From: Desulfovibrio desulfuricans DSM 642
GTDB taxonomy: Bacteria; Desulfobacterota; Desulfovibrionia; Desulfovibrionales; Desulfovibrionaceae
Direction: 5' to 3'
Assembly: GCF_000420465.1 (NCBI RefSeq)
Contig: NZ_ATUZ01000016.1
Location: 1 to 64,000 of the forward strand
Length of the DNA: 64,000 nucleotides
Within the stretch, counting starts at the first letter, position 1. Every line of letters starts with the position of its first letter. The notes below the pieces were generated by a model. That model was not told the DNA's origin. It was given only the letters and a program-made list of their open reading frames with translations, and ran no database searches. This document shows positions 34,420-43,366 of the stretch, one piece after another. Both the position numbers and the translations under genes were made by a program.

Positions 34420-35412
34420 TTAGTAGCGTTTCTGCAACCTGTCTCGCAGAATGATGGCAAGCAGGTTCATGCCCAGTACCAGCAAGAGCAGCACGAGGCC
34501 GGTGCCGTATTGCAGGGGGCGTGTCTTGTCGATTTCCGTACCTGCCGTGGCAAGAACATACATATGGTAGGGAAGCGCCATGACCGGGCTGAATATGGAA
34601 TCCGGCCCCTTGGGCATATAGAATACCGAAGCTGTAAACATGATGGCGGCGGTTTCGCCCGCGGCTCGCGCCACTCCAAGAATGGCCCCAGTGAGCATGC
34701 CGGGCAGCGCGCATGGCAAAATAACGCGGGCAATGGTCTGCGATTTGGTTGCGCCCAAAGCCAGCGAGGCCTCGCGGTATGTGTCCGGCACATTGCGCAG
34801 GGCTTCCTCGGCTGTGCCGATAATGACTGGCAGTGTCAGAACCGCAAGGGTAAGCACGCCAGAAAGAATACTTACGCCAAATCCGCAGAAGGTAACAAAA
34901 AATGAAAGCCCGAACAGGCCAAAAACCACAGAAGGCACACCCGCAAGGTTGTTGACCCCCAGACGCACAAAGCGGGCAAAGGCGTTGCGCTTGGCGTATT
35001 CATTGAGGTACACGGCGGAGGCCACGCCCAGAGGAAACGCCAGCAAGAGGGAACCCAGCGACAGAATTGCCGTGCCGACGATGCAAGGGAATATGCCGCC
35101 CTGGGTCATCATCTGTCGGGGGGCCTCGGTCAGGAACGACCAGCTTAAGGCAGGCAAGCCGTTTTGCAGCAAAAAAGCGCATACGGCCAGCAGTGCCAGC
35201 ACGTTGCAGGCGGCAATCGCGCGCAACAGCCAGAACATGAAGGTCTGGTACTGCCCGCGGCCCTTGCCGCTGGCAAATTGCAGGCGCGCACCTTCTTCGC
35301 GCGGCGGTTCGTCCGCATCGTGGTGTTTGAGGTCTGCTTCCAGAGGGCGCGGTGTGAGTTTGATGCTCGGCCCGGCGGAAGGAACAGGGGTAAGGCGGCT
35401 GGTGGCTGACAT
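34420..35412 (-). CDS. pstA: Phosphate ABC transporter permease PstA
   Basis: A 330-residue inner-membrane permease. A soluble N-terminal extension of about 60 residues precedes six helices. Typical PstA segments are GGIFPCIVGTAILSLGSLLL, GVASAVYLNEYA, VNNLAGVPSVVFGLFGLSFF and the ATPase-contacting loop YREASLALGATKSQTIARVI. I start at the ATG at 35412, preceded by GAGG; the upstream TTG start gives 13 more residues. It follows pstC by 57 bases in the pstSCA arm, whose ATPase pstB is encoded on the other strand 5 kb away. Confidence 0.94.
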   Translation of the reverse strand: MSATSRLTPVPSAGPSIKLTPRPLEADLKHHDADEPPREEGARLQFASGKGRGQYQTFMFWLLRAIAACNVLALLAVCAFLLQNGLPALSWSFLTEAPRQMMTQGGIFPCIVGTAILSLGSLLLAFPLGVASAVYLNEYAKRNAFARFVRLGVNNLAGVPSVVFGLFGLSFFVTFCGFGVSILSGVLTLAVLTLPVIIGTAEEALRNVPDTYREASLALGATKSQTIARVILPCALPGMLTGAILGVARAAGETAAIMFTASVFYMPKGPDSIFSPVMALPYHMYVLATAGTEIDKTRPLQYGTGLVLLLLVLGMNLLAIILRDRLQKRY

Positions 35413-35469
35413 GGATTTTTCCTCGTTCTGAACTGGCGTCATACTGTGCAACCTTGCAACACTGTGCGT

Positions 35470-36360
35470 TTACAGGCTGGAGGTTCCCACCTGACGGTGC
35501 TTTTCGGCAATATAACCGGCGGCCAGGTTGAAGCTCAGCGTCAGGAAAAAGAGTACAATGCCAATAGCAAACAGCGCGTGGTAGTGTTCGCTGCGGAAGG
35601 CGGCCTCCGCCATTTCAGCGGCAATACTGGCAGGCATGGGCCGCACCGGGTCAAGCAGCGAGGTGGGGATGATGCCAGCCCCGCCAGCAACCATCAGCAC
35701 CACCATGGTTTCACCAATGGCGCGCGACATGCCAAGCATCACAGCCGTGCCTATGCCCGAAAGAGCGGCAGGAATAACCACTCGCACGGTTGTCTGCCAA
35801 CGGGTCGCGCCAAGTGCCAGCGATGCCTCGCGCAGGTCGCGTGGCACGCCGAACAGTGCGTCTTCAGACACGGAACAGATGGTCGGCACGCTCATGAGCG
35901 CCAGTACCAGCGAGGCATTGAGCAGATTCAGCCCTGTGGCGGCATCCAGATAATCCTGCAAGAAGGGCGCAAGCACCACCATGCCCAGAAAGCCCAGCAC
36001 AACCGAGGGCAATGCCGCCAGCAGCTCCACAAAGGGCTTGATGACGCGCCGTACGTTGGGGTGGGCGATTTCCGTCAGGTAAACCGCCGTCAGCACCCCC
36101 ATGGGCACCGCCAGCAGGGACGAAAGTACCGTCACCGCCAGTGAGGCCACCAGCAGGGGGAATATGCCGAACAATCCCGGTTCCTCAGTCGGATACCAGA
36201 GGTTGCCGAACAGAAAATTGAGGAAGGGGTATTCGCTGAAAAGCGGCAGGCCTTCCATGAAGAGAAAAATGACAATACCAGCCAGAGCCAGCAGCGAGCT
36301 GCCTGCCATGGTGGTAAGGGTGACGCGCACCGCTTTTTCCTTGATGTCTCTGGAGCGCAT
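35470..36360 (-). CDS. pstC: Phosphate ABC transporter permease PstC
   Basis: A 296-residue six-helix permease that pairs with PstA. Family segments: FGIFPLLVASLAVTVLSSLL, MGVLTAVYLTEIAHP, VELLAALPSVVLGFLGMVVL, and the coupling loop LREASLALGATRWQTTVRVV. An ATG with GGGAGAAAG upstream begins the gene, 85 bases after pstS. Confidence 0.95.
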   Translation of the reverse strand: MRSRDIKEKAVRVTLTTMAGSSLLALAGIVIFLFMEGLPLFSEYPFLNFLFGNLWYPTEEPGLFGIFPLLVASLAVTVLSSLLAVPMGVLTAVYLTEIAHPNVRRVIKPFVELLAALPSVVLGFLGMVVLAPFLQDYLDAATGLNLLNASLVLALMSVPTICSVSEDALFGVPRDLREASLALGATRWQTTVRVVIPAALSGIGTAVMLGMSRAIGETMVVLMVAGGAGIIPTSLLDPVRPMPASIAAEMAEAAFRSEHYHALFAIGIVLFFLTLSFNLAAGYIAEKHRQVGTSSL

Positions 36361-36445
36361 TGCGCTTTCTCCCCGGCGGGTTGCGGGAGGCTCATGCCGT
36401 CCCGCTCCGCCGATGCTGTGGGTGTAACGCGGGTAGTAAGTCTAC

Positions 36446-37264
36446 CTACTTGCCCAGGGGCACATAACCCACTTCAAGCACGTTCTTCTGGCCCTTGCCG
36501 GGATCCAGCAGGTAATCAACAAAAGCCTTGGCACCGCCAGCAGGCGCGCCGTTGGTGAAGACAAAAAGTTCGCGGGCGATGGGCCACTGCTTGGAAAGGG
36601 CAGTCTGGGCGGTGGCGGTCACATCATTGACCTTGAGGCCCTTGGTGGACTTGTCGAGGTAACCCAGGCCAACATAGCCGAGGGCGTTCTTGTTCTTGGA
36701 AACGGCCTGCACCACAGCGCCGTTGGAGGCCTGCATGAGAGCAGCGGGGTTAACGCGCTCTTCCTTCATGATAAGTTCCTGCCAGCATTCAAAGGTGCCG
36801 GAGGACGTATCGCGCGAGATAACAACGATCTTGCCGTCCTGGCCGCCAATTTCCTTCCAGTTGGTGATCTTGCCGGCATAAATGTCGCGCAGCTGGCCAG
36901 TGGTGAGGGCGGCAACCGGGTTGGCGGGGTTGACCACAGGCACGATGGCGTCAATAGCAACAACAACGCGGTTGGGGGTCACGCCGTTTTTCTTGGCGGC
37001 TTCAACTTCCTTTTCCTTGATGTCGCGCGAGCTCATGGCGATGTCGCACTGCTTTTCAATGAGTGCCTTGATGCCGTTGCCGGAACCGCCGCCTGAAATG
37101 CTCAGTTCCACATCGGGGTGGGAGGCCATGAAAGCTTCGCCAGCTTTCTGAACCACAGGAAGAACAGTGGTGGAACCGTTGATGACGACCTGTTGGGCAG
37201 CCATGGCAGGAGCGCTGAGGCTCAGAACCGTGAGGGCGGTGGCGAGCAGTTTTCCGATAGACAT
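36446..37264 (-). CDS. pstS: Periplasmic phosphate-binding protein PstS
   Basis: A 272-residue phosphate receptor. Signal peptide MSIGKLLATALTVLSLSAPA ends in MAA; the mature protein opens VVINGSTTVLPVVQKAGEAF with the phosphate-binding S-T-T. Other pocket residues are in SISGGGSGNGIKALI, IAMSSRDIK and SRDTSSGTFECW. GGAGATAATCC precedes the ATG. First gene of the pstSCA arm, with a candidate Pho box about 75 bases upstream. Confidence 0.95.
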   Translation of the reverse strand: MSIGKLLATALTVLSLSAPAMAAQQVVINGSTTVLPVVQKAGEAFMASHPDVELSISGGGSGNGIKALIEKQCDIAMSSRDIKEKEVEAAKKNGVTPNRVVVAIDAIVPVVNPANPVAALTTGQLRDIYAGKITNWKEIGGQDGKIVVISRDTSSGTFECWQELIMKEERVNPAALMQASNGAVVQAVSKNKNALGYVGLGYLDKSTKGLKVNDVTATAQTALSKQWPIARELFVFTNGAPAGGAKAFVDYLLDPGKGQKNVLEVGYVPLGK

Positions 37265-37335
37265 GGATTATCTCCTTGGTTTCTGGTGTTGGTGCCGGGG
37301 CGTTTCCCGGTACGTTTCTCTTTTTGCCTGCCTCT

Positions 37336-37353
37336 GTTACAAAAATATGACGA
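37336..37353 (-). promoter_or_regulatory. Candidate Pho box for pstSCA
   Basis: On the minus strand TCGTCAT-ATTT-TTGTAAC fits the PhoB layout of two 7-base half-sites with a 4-base spacer (consensus CTGTCAT-AWAT-CTGTCAY), with 5 of 7 matches in each half. Confidence 0.5.
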
Positions 37354-37428
37354 AACGCAGAAGACTGCGTGAAGCTGCAATATGCGCAATTAACATTCTG
37401 AAATGTTACAGGTTATTTAAATTGTTTT

Positions 37429-37446
37429 CCGTCACGCAATTGTAAC
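37429..37446 (+). promoter_or_regulatory. Candidate Pho box for phoB operon
   Basis: CCGTCAC-GCAA-TTGTAAC on the plus strand has 6 and 5 of 7 consensus matches in its half-sites with the correct 11-base repeat. It lies 65 bases before phoB and suggests autoregulation. Confidence 0.5.
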
Positions 37447-37510
37447 ATGCCCTCCATCAGTTTGGCGCACAAAGCCGCTGTACTCTGTTTGCGTCATAGA
37501 GGTGAAACAT

Positions 37511-38188
37511 ATGAGCCAGCAAATACTGATAGTTGAAGACGAAGCCGACATTCGTGAACTTTTGCGTTTCAATCTTGAGCGCGAGGGATTCACAGTGCAT
37601 GAAGCCGCCGATGGCACGCAGGGCCTGGCCCTTGCCCGGCAGCATACCCCCGACCTGGTGCTTCTTGATGTGATGCTGCCGGGTGTGGATGGATTTGAAG
37701 TGTGCCGCCGTCTTGGCGCGCAGGCTGAAACCTCCCACATCCCGGTGCTCATGCTCACCGCACGTGGTGAAGAAGTGGACCGGGTGGTGGGGCTGAGTCT
37801 TGGTGCCGATGATTATGTGGTCAAACCCTTCAGCGTCCGCGAGCTGATGTTGCGCGTCAAAGCCGTGCTGCGGCGCGGCGGGCGCAAGGTTGAAAGCCCT
37901 GTGCTTGAGCGGCATGGCATACGCCTGCGCACCGAGGCGCATTCCGCCGAAGTGGAAGGCGAATTGCTGAACCTCACGGCTACAGAATTCCGACTGCTTG
38001 AAGACCTGCTGCGGCATGCCGGATCAGTCCGCACCCGGGAGCAGCTCCTCAACAACGTGTGGGGCTATTCCTTTGAAGGGTATGCCCGAACCGTGGATAC
38101 CCATGTGCGCAGGCTGCGCGCCAAGCTGGGCGAGGCGGCTCCCATGCTGGAGACCGTGCGCGGCGTCGGCTACCGCATCAAGGAATAA
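37511..38188 (+). CDS. phoB: Phosphate regulon response regulator PhoB
   Basis: A 225-residue OmpR-family regulator. The receiver has the acidic pair in VEDEADI, phosphorylated Asp53 in VLLDVMLPG, Thr in LMLTARGEE and Lys in YVVKPFSVREL. The winged helix contains LLNLTATEFRLLEDLLRH, GSVRTREQLLNNVWG and RTVDTHVRRLRAKLGE, close to PhoB of proteobacteria. GAGGTG precedes the ATG; a GTG three codons earlier is possible. It starts the phoB-phoR-pstB-phoU arm, divergent from pstSCA. Confidence 0.94.
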   Translation: MSQQILIVEDEADIRELLRFNLEREGFTVHEAADGTQGLALARQHTPDLVLLDVMLPGVDGFEVCRRLGAQAETSHIPVLMLTARGEEVDRVVGLSLGADDYVVKPFSVRELMLRVKAVLRRGGRKVESPVLERHGIRLRTEAHSAEVEGELLNLTATEFRLLEDLLRHAGSVRTREQLLNNVWGYSFEGYARTVDTHVRRLRAKLGEAAPMLETVRGVGYRIKE

Positions 38189-38333
38189 GGGCGCAGAGGC
38201 GGGAGCAGGGCGGTGCGCCAACGGTGGCGGGGCGTCTGGCTGATGGTGGACAGCGTTATCGTTTGATTGTTTTGAGGCTGCACATTTTCAAAATGTAATT
38301 GCCCACGACAGCATGTTACGAGTGAGAAAAACC

Positions 38334-40211
38334 ATGCTTTCTTTCAGAACACGAATTTTTTGCAGCGTGCTTGCCGCAGCGCTCATTGCTTCGGGAATCG
38401 CCGTTTATTACGGCAGAGCTTCCTTTGAGCAGAGTCAGGTTGACGCGGCGCGCGAAAGGCTGTTGCGCGAAACTACGCTGTCTGCCGCTATTCTTGACAA
38501 GGCAGGGGCGAATCCTGAAGGCCTGCGCGAACTGGCGGCCATACTGAAAATGCCTCAGGAACGGCTTTCGCTCCTTGACAACAGCGGCAACGTGCTGGCC
38601 GACACCGCGCCGGGCGCGCAGCCGGTTTCCAAGCTCGACAACCATGCGGACAGGCCGGAGGTACGGGCTGCCATGCAGGGTGGGCAGGGATATTCCGTGC
38701 GTTCGAGCGGAACGCTGGGCACGGATATGGCGTATGCCTCGGTGCGCGTAAATGACGCGCGGCTGCTGCGCATTGCCTTGCCGCTGAACAATCTGCAGCA
38801 GGAAATTGAAAGCCGCGTGGCCGTATTCACCAGAATCGGCATTGTGACGCTGGTGCTCTCGCTGATTCTTGCGGGTCTGCTTTCCGGTGCGTTGCGCAAT
38901 TCGCTTTCACAGATGGTCTCTGTGGTGGAAGCCATTTCACTGGGGAATTTTCAGCGGCGTTTGCGGCGTATTCCCGGCAGGGAATTTGCTCCGCTGGCTG
39001 AAGCTGTAAACCGCATGGCTGAAAATATTGAAGACCATGTACGAACGGCTGCTGAGCAGACATCCCAGCTTGAAAGCATACTGGAAACCATGAGCGACGG
39101 CGTATTGGTGTTGGGCCCGCATGGGCGCATCCGCCGCTGCAACCGAGCATTGGCTCGTGAATTTCCTGCTGCGGCATCGGCCTTGGGCGCGCAGGTGGTA
39201 GAAGTTATTCCATCTCCGCAGTTGCAGGCTGCTGTGGATGCGGCCATGGCCGCCTGCCCAGTGCCAGGTTCTGTGTCCAGCTCTGGGTCAGGCCAGGCAG
39301 ACGCAGCGCAAAACAGCATTGCCACATCTGCGGAGCACGAAAGCGCTGCCGCTGGCGAAGAGCCCACGCTCAATCGAGAGCAGCGCTATCTGCAACTTGA
39401 GCTTTCGTCCGGGCAGGTCATGTCGGTATGCATTTCCCGCCCCTGCGGCCTTGAGCATCTGGGCCAGACAGGCGTGGGCGCGGTGGCGGTTTTCCACGAT
39501 ATTACAGAGCTTATACGGCTGGAGCGTGTGCGCCGCGATTTTGTGGCCAACGTGTCGCATGAGCTGCGCACCCCGCTGACTGCCATTCAGGGCTATGCCG
39601 AAACCCTCATCAGCCTGGACGCCTCGCCCGAATGCCGCCGCTTTGGCGAAATCATTCTGAAGCACGGGGTTTGCCTCAGCCGCATGGTGGACGATCTGCT
39701 CACCCTTGCCCGGCTGGAGGGCAAGACAGGTAGTCTGGAACTCAGCCCCACGGATCCCCGCGATGCCGTATCGCAAGCCGCGGGGATGTGCCGCGAAATG
39801 CTTGAGCGCCGTAAGTGTTCGGTGGTTGTGGATATCCCCGAAGACTGCCGCGTGATGGCAAGCCAGCCGCATCTGGCGCAGGTTTTCAGAAACCTTATTG
39901 AAAACGCGGGCCGTTACGCGCCGGAAGGCGGCGATGTTCGCATCAGTGCGCGCGTGAGCGGCCCGGATGTGGTTTTCCGCGTGGTGGATGACGGCCCCGG
40001 TATTCCCAAGGCCGATCTGGAGCGCATTTTTGAACGTTTTTATCAGGTGGAGCGGCACAGGGGCCAGGCAACTACCGGTCTTGGGCTGGCCATCTGCAAG
40101 CACATTGTTGAACGGCACGGTGGCCGCATACGGGCGGAAAGCCCGGCGCAAGACGGCAGCACGGCCCTTGTTTTCACCCTATCTTCCGTTTACGGAGCGG
40201 CACTTTCATGA
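38334..40211 (+). CDS. phoR: Phosphate regulon sensor kinase PhoR
   Basis: A 625-residue membrane histidine kinase. Two membrane helices (about 8-26 and 163-185) enclose a periplasmic domain of roughly 130 residues, followed by HAMP, a PAS domain, HisKA with the H-box [16 protein letters not shown] (His409) and HATPase_c ([29 protein letters not shown]). Enteric PhoR has no such periplasmic sensor. A low-complexity Ala/Ser/Gly/Glu insert (about residues 300-345) splits the PAS domain. I start at 38334 since GTGAG precedes it; an ATG seven codons earlier is possible. It overlaps pstB by ATGA. Confidence 0.93.
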   Translation: MLSFRTRIFCSVLAAALIASGIAVYYGRASFEQSQVDAARERLLRETTLSAAILDKAGANPEGLRELAAILKMPQERLSLLDNSGNVLADTAPGAQPVSKLDNHADRPEVRAAMQGGQGYSVRSSGTLGTDMAYASVRVNDARLLRIALPLNNLQQEIESRVAVFTRIGIVTLVLSLILAGLLSGALRNSLSQMVSVVEAISLGNFQRRLRRIPGREFAPLAEAVNRMAENIEDHVRTAAEQTSQLESILETMSDGVLVLGPHGRIRRCNRALAREFPAAASALGAQVVEVIPSPQLQAAVDAAMAACPVPGSVSSSGSGQADAAQNSIATSAEHESAAAGEEPTLNREQRYLQLELSSGQVMSVCISRPCGLEHLGQTGVGAVAVFHDITELIRLERVRRDFVANVSHELRTPLTAIQGYAETLISLDASPECRRFGEIILKHGVCLSRMVDDLLTLARLEGKTGSLELSPTDPRDAVSQAAGMCREMLERRKCSVVVDIPEDCRVMASQPHLAQVFRNLIENAGRYAPEGGDVRISARVSGPDVVFRVVDDGPGIPKADLERIFERFYQVERHRGQATTGLGLAICKHIVERHGGRIRAESPAQDGSTALVFTLSSVYGAALS

Positions 40212-40963
40212 ACGAGCATCTGCTGGCACGCAACGTCAGTGTATACTACGGGCAAAACAAGGCCCTGCACGAAGTAAGCCTGAATTTTGAGCCGCGCAGG
40301 GTCACGGCCCTGATTGGCCCCTCGGGCTGTGGCAAATCAACCTTTTTGCGTTGTCTTAACCGCATGAACGACCTTGTTCCCGGCGCGCGCGTTGAAGGCG
40401 AAATCCTCCTGGATGGCCAGGACGTGAACCGTCCCGATACGGATGTGGTTTCGCTGCGCTGCCGTGTGGGCATGGTGTTTCAAAAGCCCAATCCCTTCCC
40501 CAAAACCATTTACGAAAACGTGGCCTACGGCCTACGCGTCAATGGCTTGCGGGACGAAAGCCTGATTGCCGAAAAAGTGGAGCTTTCCCTGCGCAGGGCC
40601 GCCATTTTTGAAGAAGTCAAAGACCGCCTGCAAAGCCCGGCGCTTGGGCTTTCCGGCGGGCAGCAGCAGCGCCTGTGCATTGCCCGTGCTCTGGCTGTGG
40701 AGCCGGAGGTGCTGCTCATGGACGAACCCGCCAGCGCCCTTGATCCCATTGCCACGCAAAAGATTGAAGAAAGCATCCGCGAACTGCGCGAATCGCTTTC
40801 CATCATCATTGTTACGCACAACATGCAACAGGCTGCCCGCGTTTCTGACTACACGGCATTTTTTTACATGGGCAGGCTTATTGAACACAACGCCACGGAT
40901 GTCATGTTCACCAGACCGGCTAAAAAGCAGACGGAAGATTATATTACAGGCCGTTTTGGCTAA
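40208..40963 (+). CDS. pstB: Phosphate ABC transporter ATPase PstB
   Basis: A 251-residue cytoplasmic ATPase for PstCA. Walker [22 protein letters not shown]-loop [19 protein letters not shown], signature [16 protein letters not shown], Walker [14 protein letters not shown], switch His in [11 protein letters not shown]. The R-M-N-D after Walker A and the N-P-F-P-K motif are PstB-specific. It begins in the phoR stop (ATGA) and so is encoded apart from pstSCA. Confidence 0.97.
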   Translation: MNEHLLARNVSVYYGQNKALHEVSLNFEPRRVTALIGPSGCGKSTFLRCLNRMNDLVPGARVEGEILLDGQDVNRPDTDVVSLRCRVGMVFQKPNPFPKTIYENVAYGLRVNGLRDESLIAEKVELSLRRAAIFEEVKDRLQSPALGLSGGQQQRLCIARALAVEPEVLLMDEPASALDPIATQKIEESIRELRESLSIIIVTHNMQQAARVSDYTAFFYMGRLIEHNATDVMFTRPAKKQTEDYITGRFG

Positions 40964-41070
40964 CCGCCTGCTCTCGCAGCCGTCAGGACGTCATGTTCAA
41001 GCGCTGCCAGCGCGTCGAAGAGAGCGCAGGGCAGTTCACATTCAAGCGTAATTGTTCCGGGAGAACGATC

Positions 41071-41898
41071 ATGCAGCAACAGGCCAATTATTTGCAACAA
41101 CTGCTCGTATCACTGCGCACCAGGCTGCTGGTCATGTGCGCCAGCGTCGGCATTGCCCTGGAAGACGCCGGCAAGGCTATGGCTGCAGGTGATCCGGGTC
41201 GCGCGGCATCAGTCATTGAAAACGATGCCGCCATTGACGCTCTGGAAAATGAAATTGACGAGATGGCCCTGCAACTGCTTGCCCGCACACAGCCCGTTGC
41301 CGGAGATCTGCGTTTTGTGGTCAGTGCCCTGCGTATGGTGGTTGACCTTGAGCGCATTGGCGACGAGGCCGTGAGCATGGCCGAGCAGGCTATTCTGATG
41401 CAGGACAAGCCGGGCTTTGGGGTGATTCCCCATGTGCGCGAAATGTACTACAAGGCCAGCGAGGCTTTTGACCGCGCCGTGCGCGTGTTTCGCGAGAACA
41501 ATGCGCAAGACGCCCTGCATATGCTGCGCGGCGATGAAGAGGCCGTGCAAAGCGAAGTGCGCATCATCCAGCAGATTATGGAAAGCCTTTCTGACCCTGA
41601 TTCCAGCCTGGATCCCTATCAGGCCATGCACATCATACTAGTGACCCGCTCGCTCACGCGCGTGTGGCGGCGCTCCATCAACATTGCGGAGCAGGTCTAC
41701 TTTATCAGCCAGGGTGAAAGCGTGAAGCACAAGGGTGATGAACGCGGCGAAGTGGCGCGCACTACTGGCGCTGTCCAGTCAGCCGGTATGGCTGACTACG
41801 CGTCCGGCACATCGTCGGTTTCCGCCATGCATGAGGACGCGGACGATGCGGCTGATGATGCGGCAGACGATATCGCTGGCCCTGAAGACCGCGCCTGA
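41071..41898 (+). CDS. phoU: Phosphate signalling protein PhoU
   Basis: A 275-residue PhoU. The two three-helix repeats carry the metal-binding E/DxxxD patterns (IENDAAIDALENEIDEMALQ and LRGDEEAVQSEVRIIQQIME) and the conserved PVAGDLRFVVSALRMVVDLE with RIGDEAVSMAE. PhoU links PstSCAB to PhoR and keeps the regulon off in high phosphate. After about residue 225 comes an extra 50-residue tail that ends in an acidic Asp/Ala run (EDADDAADDAADD), absent from typical PhoU. GGGAGAACG precedes the ATG at 41071. Confidence 0.95.
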   Translation: MQQQANYLQQLLVSLRTRLLVMCASVGIALEDAGKAMAAGDPGRAASVIENDAAIDALENEIDEMALQLLARTQPVAGDLRFVVSALRMVVDLERIGDEAVSMAEQAILMQDKPGFGVIPHVREMYYKASEAFDRAVRVFRENNAQDALHMLRGDEEAVQSEVRIIQQIMESLSDPDSSLDPYQAMHIILVTRSLTRVWRRSINIAEQVYFISQGESVKHKGDERGEVARTTGAVQSAGMADYASGTSSVSAMHEDADDAADDAADDIAGPEDRA

Positions 41899-41927
41899 TA
41901 TCAGATTTTTATTGCAGGCTGAACGCA

Positions 41928-41960
41928 AAAGCCCCCGAACCTGCGAGGTTCGGGGGCTTT
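41928..41960. terminator. Bidirectional terminator between phoU and dapA
   Basis: AAAGCCCCCGAACC and GGTTCGGGGGCTTT form a 14-base perfect stem around TGCGA, with T on the plus side and A-rich sequence (T on the minus side) on the other, between two convergent genes. Confidence 0.9.
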
Positions 41961-41981
41961 GTCATATCTGCTGCAGCAAGG

Positions 41982-42860
41982 CTAGATGAGGTTCTGCTGG
42001 CGCAGCACTTCAATGAGCTTTTGCTTGGTGCCTTCGGCCATGGGGCAGAGGGGCAGGCGGATTTCCGCTTCCATGCGGCCCATGAGCGCAAGCGCTGTCT
42101 TGGCCGGAATGGGATTGCTCTCAAAGAACAGGGCATCGTGCAGGGGAAAGAGCGCATGGTGGATACGCGCTGCTTCCTTGAGGTCGCCCTTGTTGAAGGC
42201 ATTGCACATGGCTGCCACGCGGCCAGGCACAAGATTGGAGGTAACGGAGATGACGCCCTTGCCGCCAAGCGCCATGAGGGGCAGAGCGGTAAAGTCGTCG
42301 CCGGAGAGAACGCTGAAGTTCTCGGGGCAGCTTTCAAGCACGCGGCTGCCCTGAACCAGGTCGCCGGTGGCTTCCTTGACGCCCACAATGTTGGGGAAGT
42401 CGCGCGCCATACGGGCCAGAGTGGCGGGCAGCAGATTGCAACCCGTGCGGCCCGGCACGTTGTAGGGCACCAGAGGCATGTCCACAGCCTGGGCAATGGC
42501 CTTGAAGTGCTGGTACAGGCCTTCCTGGGTGGGCTTGTTGTAATAGGGGGTGATGAGCAGCGCACCATCGGCCCCGGCCTTTTGGGCAAACTTGGTCAGG
42601 CGGATGGCTTCCATGGTATTGTTGGAACCCGCGCCCGCCAGAACCGGAACACGGCCCTTGACCTGATCTATGCATATTTCAATGACCCTTTCGTGTTCCT
42701 CGTGGGTCAGGGTGGCGGATTCGCCCGTGGTGCCGCAGGGAACCAGACCGTGAATGCCTTCACTGATCTGGTGTTCAATAAATGCGCGGTATGCTTCTTC
42801 GTCCAGAGCGTTGTTTCTGAACGGGGTTACAAGCGCGGTCAATGCACCTGAAAATTGCAT
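41982..42860 (-). CDS. dapA: 4-hydroxy-tetrahydrodipicolinate synthase
   Basis: A 292-residue aldolase that condenses pyruvate with aspartate semialdehyde, the first committed step to lysine and diaminopimelate. Catalytic residues align with E. coli DapA: T44-T45 in CGTTGES, Y106-Y107 in ITPYYNKP, Y133 in PYNVPGRTG with R138, and the Schiff-base lysine K162 in VGVKEATGD. AGGAG precedes the ATG at 42860. It follows the HU-like gene's direction but is separated from it by about 115 bases. Confidence 0.97.
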   Translation of the reverse strand: MQFSGALTALVTPFRNNALDEEAYRAFIEHQISEGIHGLVPCGTTGESATLTHEEHERVIEICIDQVKGRVPVLAGAGSNNTMEAIRLTKFAQKAGADGALLITPYYNKPTQEGLYQHFKAIAQAVDMPLVPYNVPGRTGCNLLPATLARMARDFPNIVGVKEATGDLVQGSRVLESCPENFSVLSGDDFTALPLMALGGKGVISVTSNLVPGRVAAMCNAFNKGDLKEAARIHHALFPLHDALFFESNPIPAKTALALMGRMEAEIRLPLCPMAEGTKQKLIEVLRQQNLI

Positions 42861-42976
42861 TACAGACTCCTGTGTGTCAGCGCGCTGCAAAAAGCGAACA
42901 AAAGCCCGCGCGAAGGTTTGACCCTCGCAGGCAGGCGGCCCCGCACGGGCCTCAGGTTCGGCAGCGCGTTACGGCC

Positions 42977-43255
42977 TTACTGATTGATAAATTCTTTCAA
43001 TTCCTTGCCCGCTCGGAAAAAGGGCAGGCGTTTCGATTCAACAACGACACTTTCGCCGGTTTTAGGATTCCGGCCGGCGTAGCCTTCGTACTCCTTGATC
43101 TTGAAGCTGCCGAAGCCGCGTATTTCAATACGCTCTCCGGAAAGCAGAGATTTTTTCATTGCGTCAAAGAAGGTGTTGACCACCAACGACGCGTCGTCCA
43201 GAGGGATGTTGGTTTCGTCGGCCAGTGCCTTGATAAGCTCGCTCTTGTTCATCAT
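42977..43255 (-). CDS. HU/IHF-family DNA-binding protein
   Basis: A 91/92-residue histone-like protein. It starts MNKSELIKALADETNIPLDD, contains GFGSFKIKEYEGYAGRNPKTGE with the intercalating proline of the DNA-binding arm, and ends KELKEFINQ. Subfamily (HU versus IHF alpha or beta) cannot be settled; features of both are present. Two adjacent ATGs follow GGAGG; the second (43252) has the better spacing. Confidence 0.93.
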   Translation of the reverse strand: MMNKSELIKALADETNIPLDDASLVVNTFFDAMKKSLLSGERIEIRGFGSFKIKEYEGYAGRNPKTGESVVVESKRLPFFRAGKELKEFINQ

Positions 43256-43366
43256 GCCTCCGTGACCGCGTTACAAGTTTGCCCAACAGGGCGACAACGT
43301 CGGGCATTTATTAGTAATTCAACCCTATACCTTTTTCCAGACAAGGTAAACTGTTTGACAAAAAAT

